Shown here piece after piece: positions 16,402 to 17,715 of a stretch of 17,715 bases of DNA. Below the pieces are notes generated by a model that saw only the letters and a list, made by a program, of their open reading frames with translations, did no database searches and was not told the DNA's origin. The position numbers and the translations under genes are program-made. The first letter of the stretch is position 1. Each line of letters starts with the position of its first letter. The stretch is from positions 1 to 17,715 of the forward strand of contig RXOD01004856.1 of assembly GCA_005223375.1 (NCBI GenBank). The letters are read 5' to 3'. Source of the stretch: Amoebophrya sp. AT5.2 (taxonomy: Eukaryota > Sar > Dinophyceae > Syndiniales > Amoebophryaceae).

Positions 16402-17715
16402 ATTCAATTTATTAACCGATGCAGCTACATACGAAATTCAATGTTGTATACGCTTCTACTGTGCGGCGACAGCGGTGATGTATTCCAATTACTAATTTAA
16501 AGTTTTTTTCCTTCGTTCTCCTTCTCTTTTCAGAATCACACGCACACACACACACTACACATTTCCTTGCTGGCGCAGCTGATTCATTGATCATCATGGC
16601 TCCATGCATGCAAAATTAATAAAATTCTTTTCACGTCGTGCACTTAATTTGTATTCTACTGATTGGTAATAGCAGCTCCCTTCGCGGCCTCCGCGGCCGC
16701 GGGCGCGGCCGCACAACGAGACCGAGGCTGCCTTAGCTGCCGTAGGTGTAGTTTCATCGGCACTACGGTCGCCGTAAGCCGTCGGGTGAGGAACTCCGAC
16801 CCGGAGCCCGCTGCTGCGAGGTAAAAAAAAAAGCGCGGCGGCGGCCTTGAGAAAAAAGAAAAAATTGCGTGATTTGCTTGAAGACACTGTCCCCTCGAAT
16901 TTACTTTCATTAACGTGCTTGTTTGTTTGAGAACCTGTATTGATTTAGCTTTGCAATTCCCTTTCACACGTTTTATTCTGTACGAAGATGATCTCTCTTT
17001 GTTTACCCGTTCGAGTTTCGTACCCATTAATTTACGAGCATCAGAACAACAGATGGAATCTTCGAAGTCGGCGCACGACTTCTCTTGCCCCCCCATCACA
17101 ACATGTATGACTCCTTTCGACAAAAGCTAATGCCGGATGACGTCCTCGCGCTCGTCGCGTCTATCTCAACGAACTGTCGCACCACTCTCGCCGCTTGGTG
17201 GTGAGCAGGCGAGCGACTTTCACTCGCTCCACGTCCACACCCACAGAGTGTGAATCTGAATCTGTGCGTTGCTGTTGCGAAGAACGAAGAAGCGGAAGCC
17301 GTGACGACATGATTCGGTCTTTTTGCACTGAGTGAGATATCTCAGTTTGACAGCTGCTGCTACCGGCAAGGTAGCAATAAGTCTGTGGGAACGGGAAGTC
17401 CGCCCAAGAGTCGATATCGGTTTGACCTTCAAGTGCAAATTGCCACGTCATCGAGGCTGCTGCATTGATTGATATGTAACTGTAAGTAAAAGTAAATACA
17501 TGATACTGCTCCCATCCTTCAATGCGGAGGAAGGCCCCTCAGAAGCGATTCAGGCTAAGGCTGCATCCCCCCGTATCTATGTAACGCAATTCAGCCGCTG
17601 CAGTCTGCACGTCCTGCAAAAAACTAGAAAAGTTACTTTTCGTCCTCTTGGAGCCAGCCCGGTACTGGTACTCCAACTACAGCAACACCACAGTCAAGTA
17701 GTCCGATTCCCAAGA
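16402..17715. other. 1.3 kb without a supported gene
   Basis: Short frames exist on both strands (minus 16656-17123 and 17161-17451; plus 16915-17130), but none shows a domain, codon pattern or splice partner that I trust. Local features are a long pyrimidine tract ending in CAG at 16501-16532, a CA run, a very GC-rich palindromic patch at 16684-16712 with two GCGGCCGC sites, and A-rich runs near 16823-16865. Untranslated sequence, or exons of a gene running off the window, cannot be excluded. Confidence 0.5.
16537..16555. repeat. CA dinucleotide run
   Basis: A CA run with one interruption (CG at 16541-16542) follows a pyrimidine tract ending in CAG at 16532. Confidence 0.85.

Noticed and set aside
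16656..17123. 155-codon minus-strand frame
   Set aside because: Its C-terminal half is read from A-rich and GC-rich low-complexity DNA; no motif, no supported start or splice site.
17161..17451. 96-codon minus-strand frame
   Set aside because: Possible but with no domain, context or splice evidence; left as unassigned.

Overview
The window looks like nuclear DNA of a eukaryote, most likely an alveolate and plausibly a dinoflagellate-type lineage. The signs are: six protein genes all on the + strand; GT-AG introns of roughly 180 to 300 nt with pyrimidine-rich acceptors; long low-complexity Ser/Gly/Lys/Asp-rich protein segments; a C-terminal PDZ-like domain of a style I associate with dinoflagellate proteins; and a strongly divergent histone H3. 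Intergenic gaps of about 0.35 to 1.2 kb make it compact for a dinoflagellate, so a small-genome relative (for example a parasitic syndinian) fits better than a typical large-genome species. This placement is inference; no rRNA, spliced-leader or organelle marker is present.

Layout, left to right. (1) 3-1361: 3' part of an ankyrin-repeat protein, cut by the window edge. (2) 2308-6234: a five-exon model in which a disordered N-terminal region of about 690 residues is spliced in frame to a histone H3 fold and then to a C-terminal extension of about 165 residues. (3) 7469-8905: a protein with a class I methyltransferase-like fold interrupted by low-complexity inserts. (4) 9261-10370: an FkbM-family SAM-dependent methyltransferase. 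(5) 10886-11929: a Ser-rich protein with a C-terminal PDZ-like domain. (6) 12845-16401: a Ser/Thr/Lys-rich protein with a PP1-docking-like motif and acidic tail. Its coding sequence is interrupted by a 522-bp insert between two roughly 80-bp direct repeats. The last 1.3 kb (16402-17715) holds no gene I can defend.

The most remarkable item is gene 2. Residues encoded around 4691-5260 are clearly histone H3 (PFQR, LQEA, LFED, CAIHAKRV, MPRD, LRGD blocks). Loop 1 is three residues longer than in canonical H3, and the positions equal to H3 Gln68 and Thr107 are changed. Together with the very long tail this makes it a candidate centromeric or otherwise specialised H3. Every splice phase in the model agrees, giving 2937 coding nt (978 residues plus stop).

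The second item is the repeat-flanked insert in gene 6. Splicing between the two repeat copies would bypass a stop codon and restore a long acidic C-terminus, so the insert looks like a young intron or a captured mobile sequence. The two methyltransferase genes are neighbours but of different families. I see no pathway linking the six genes; the shared strand is the only organisation visible.
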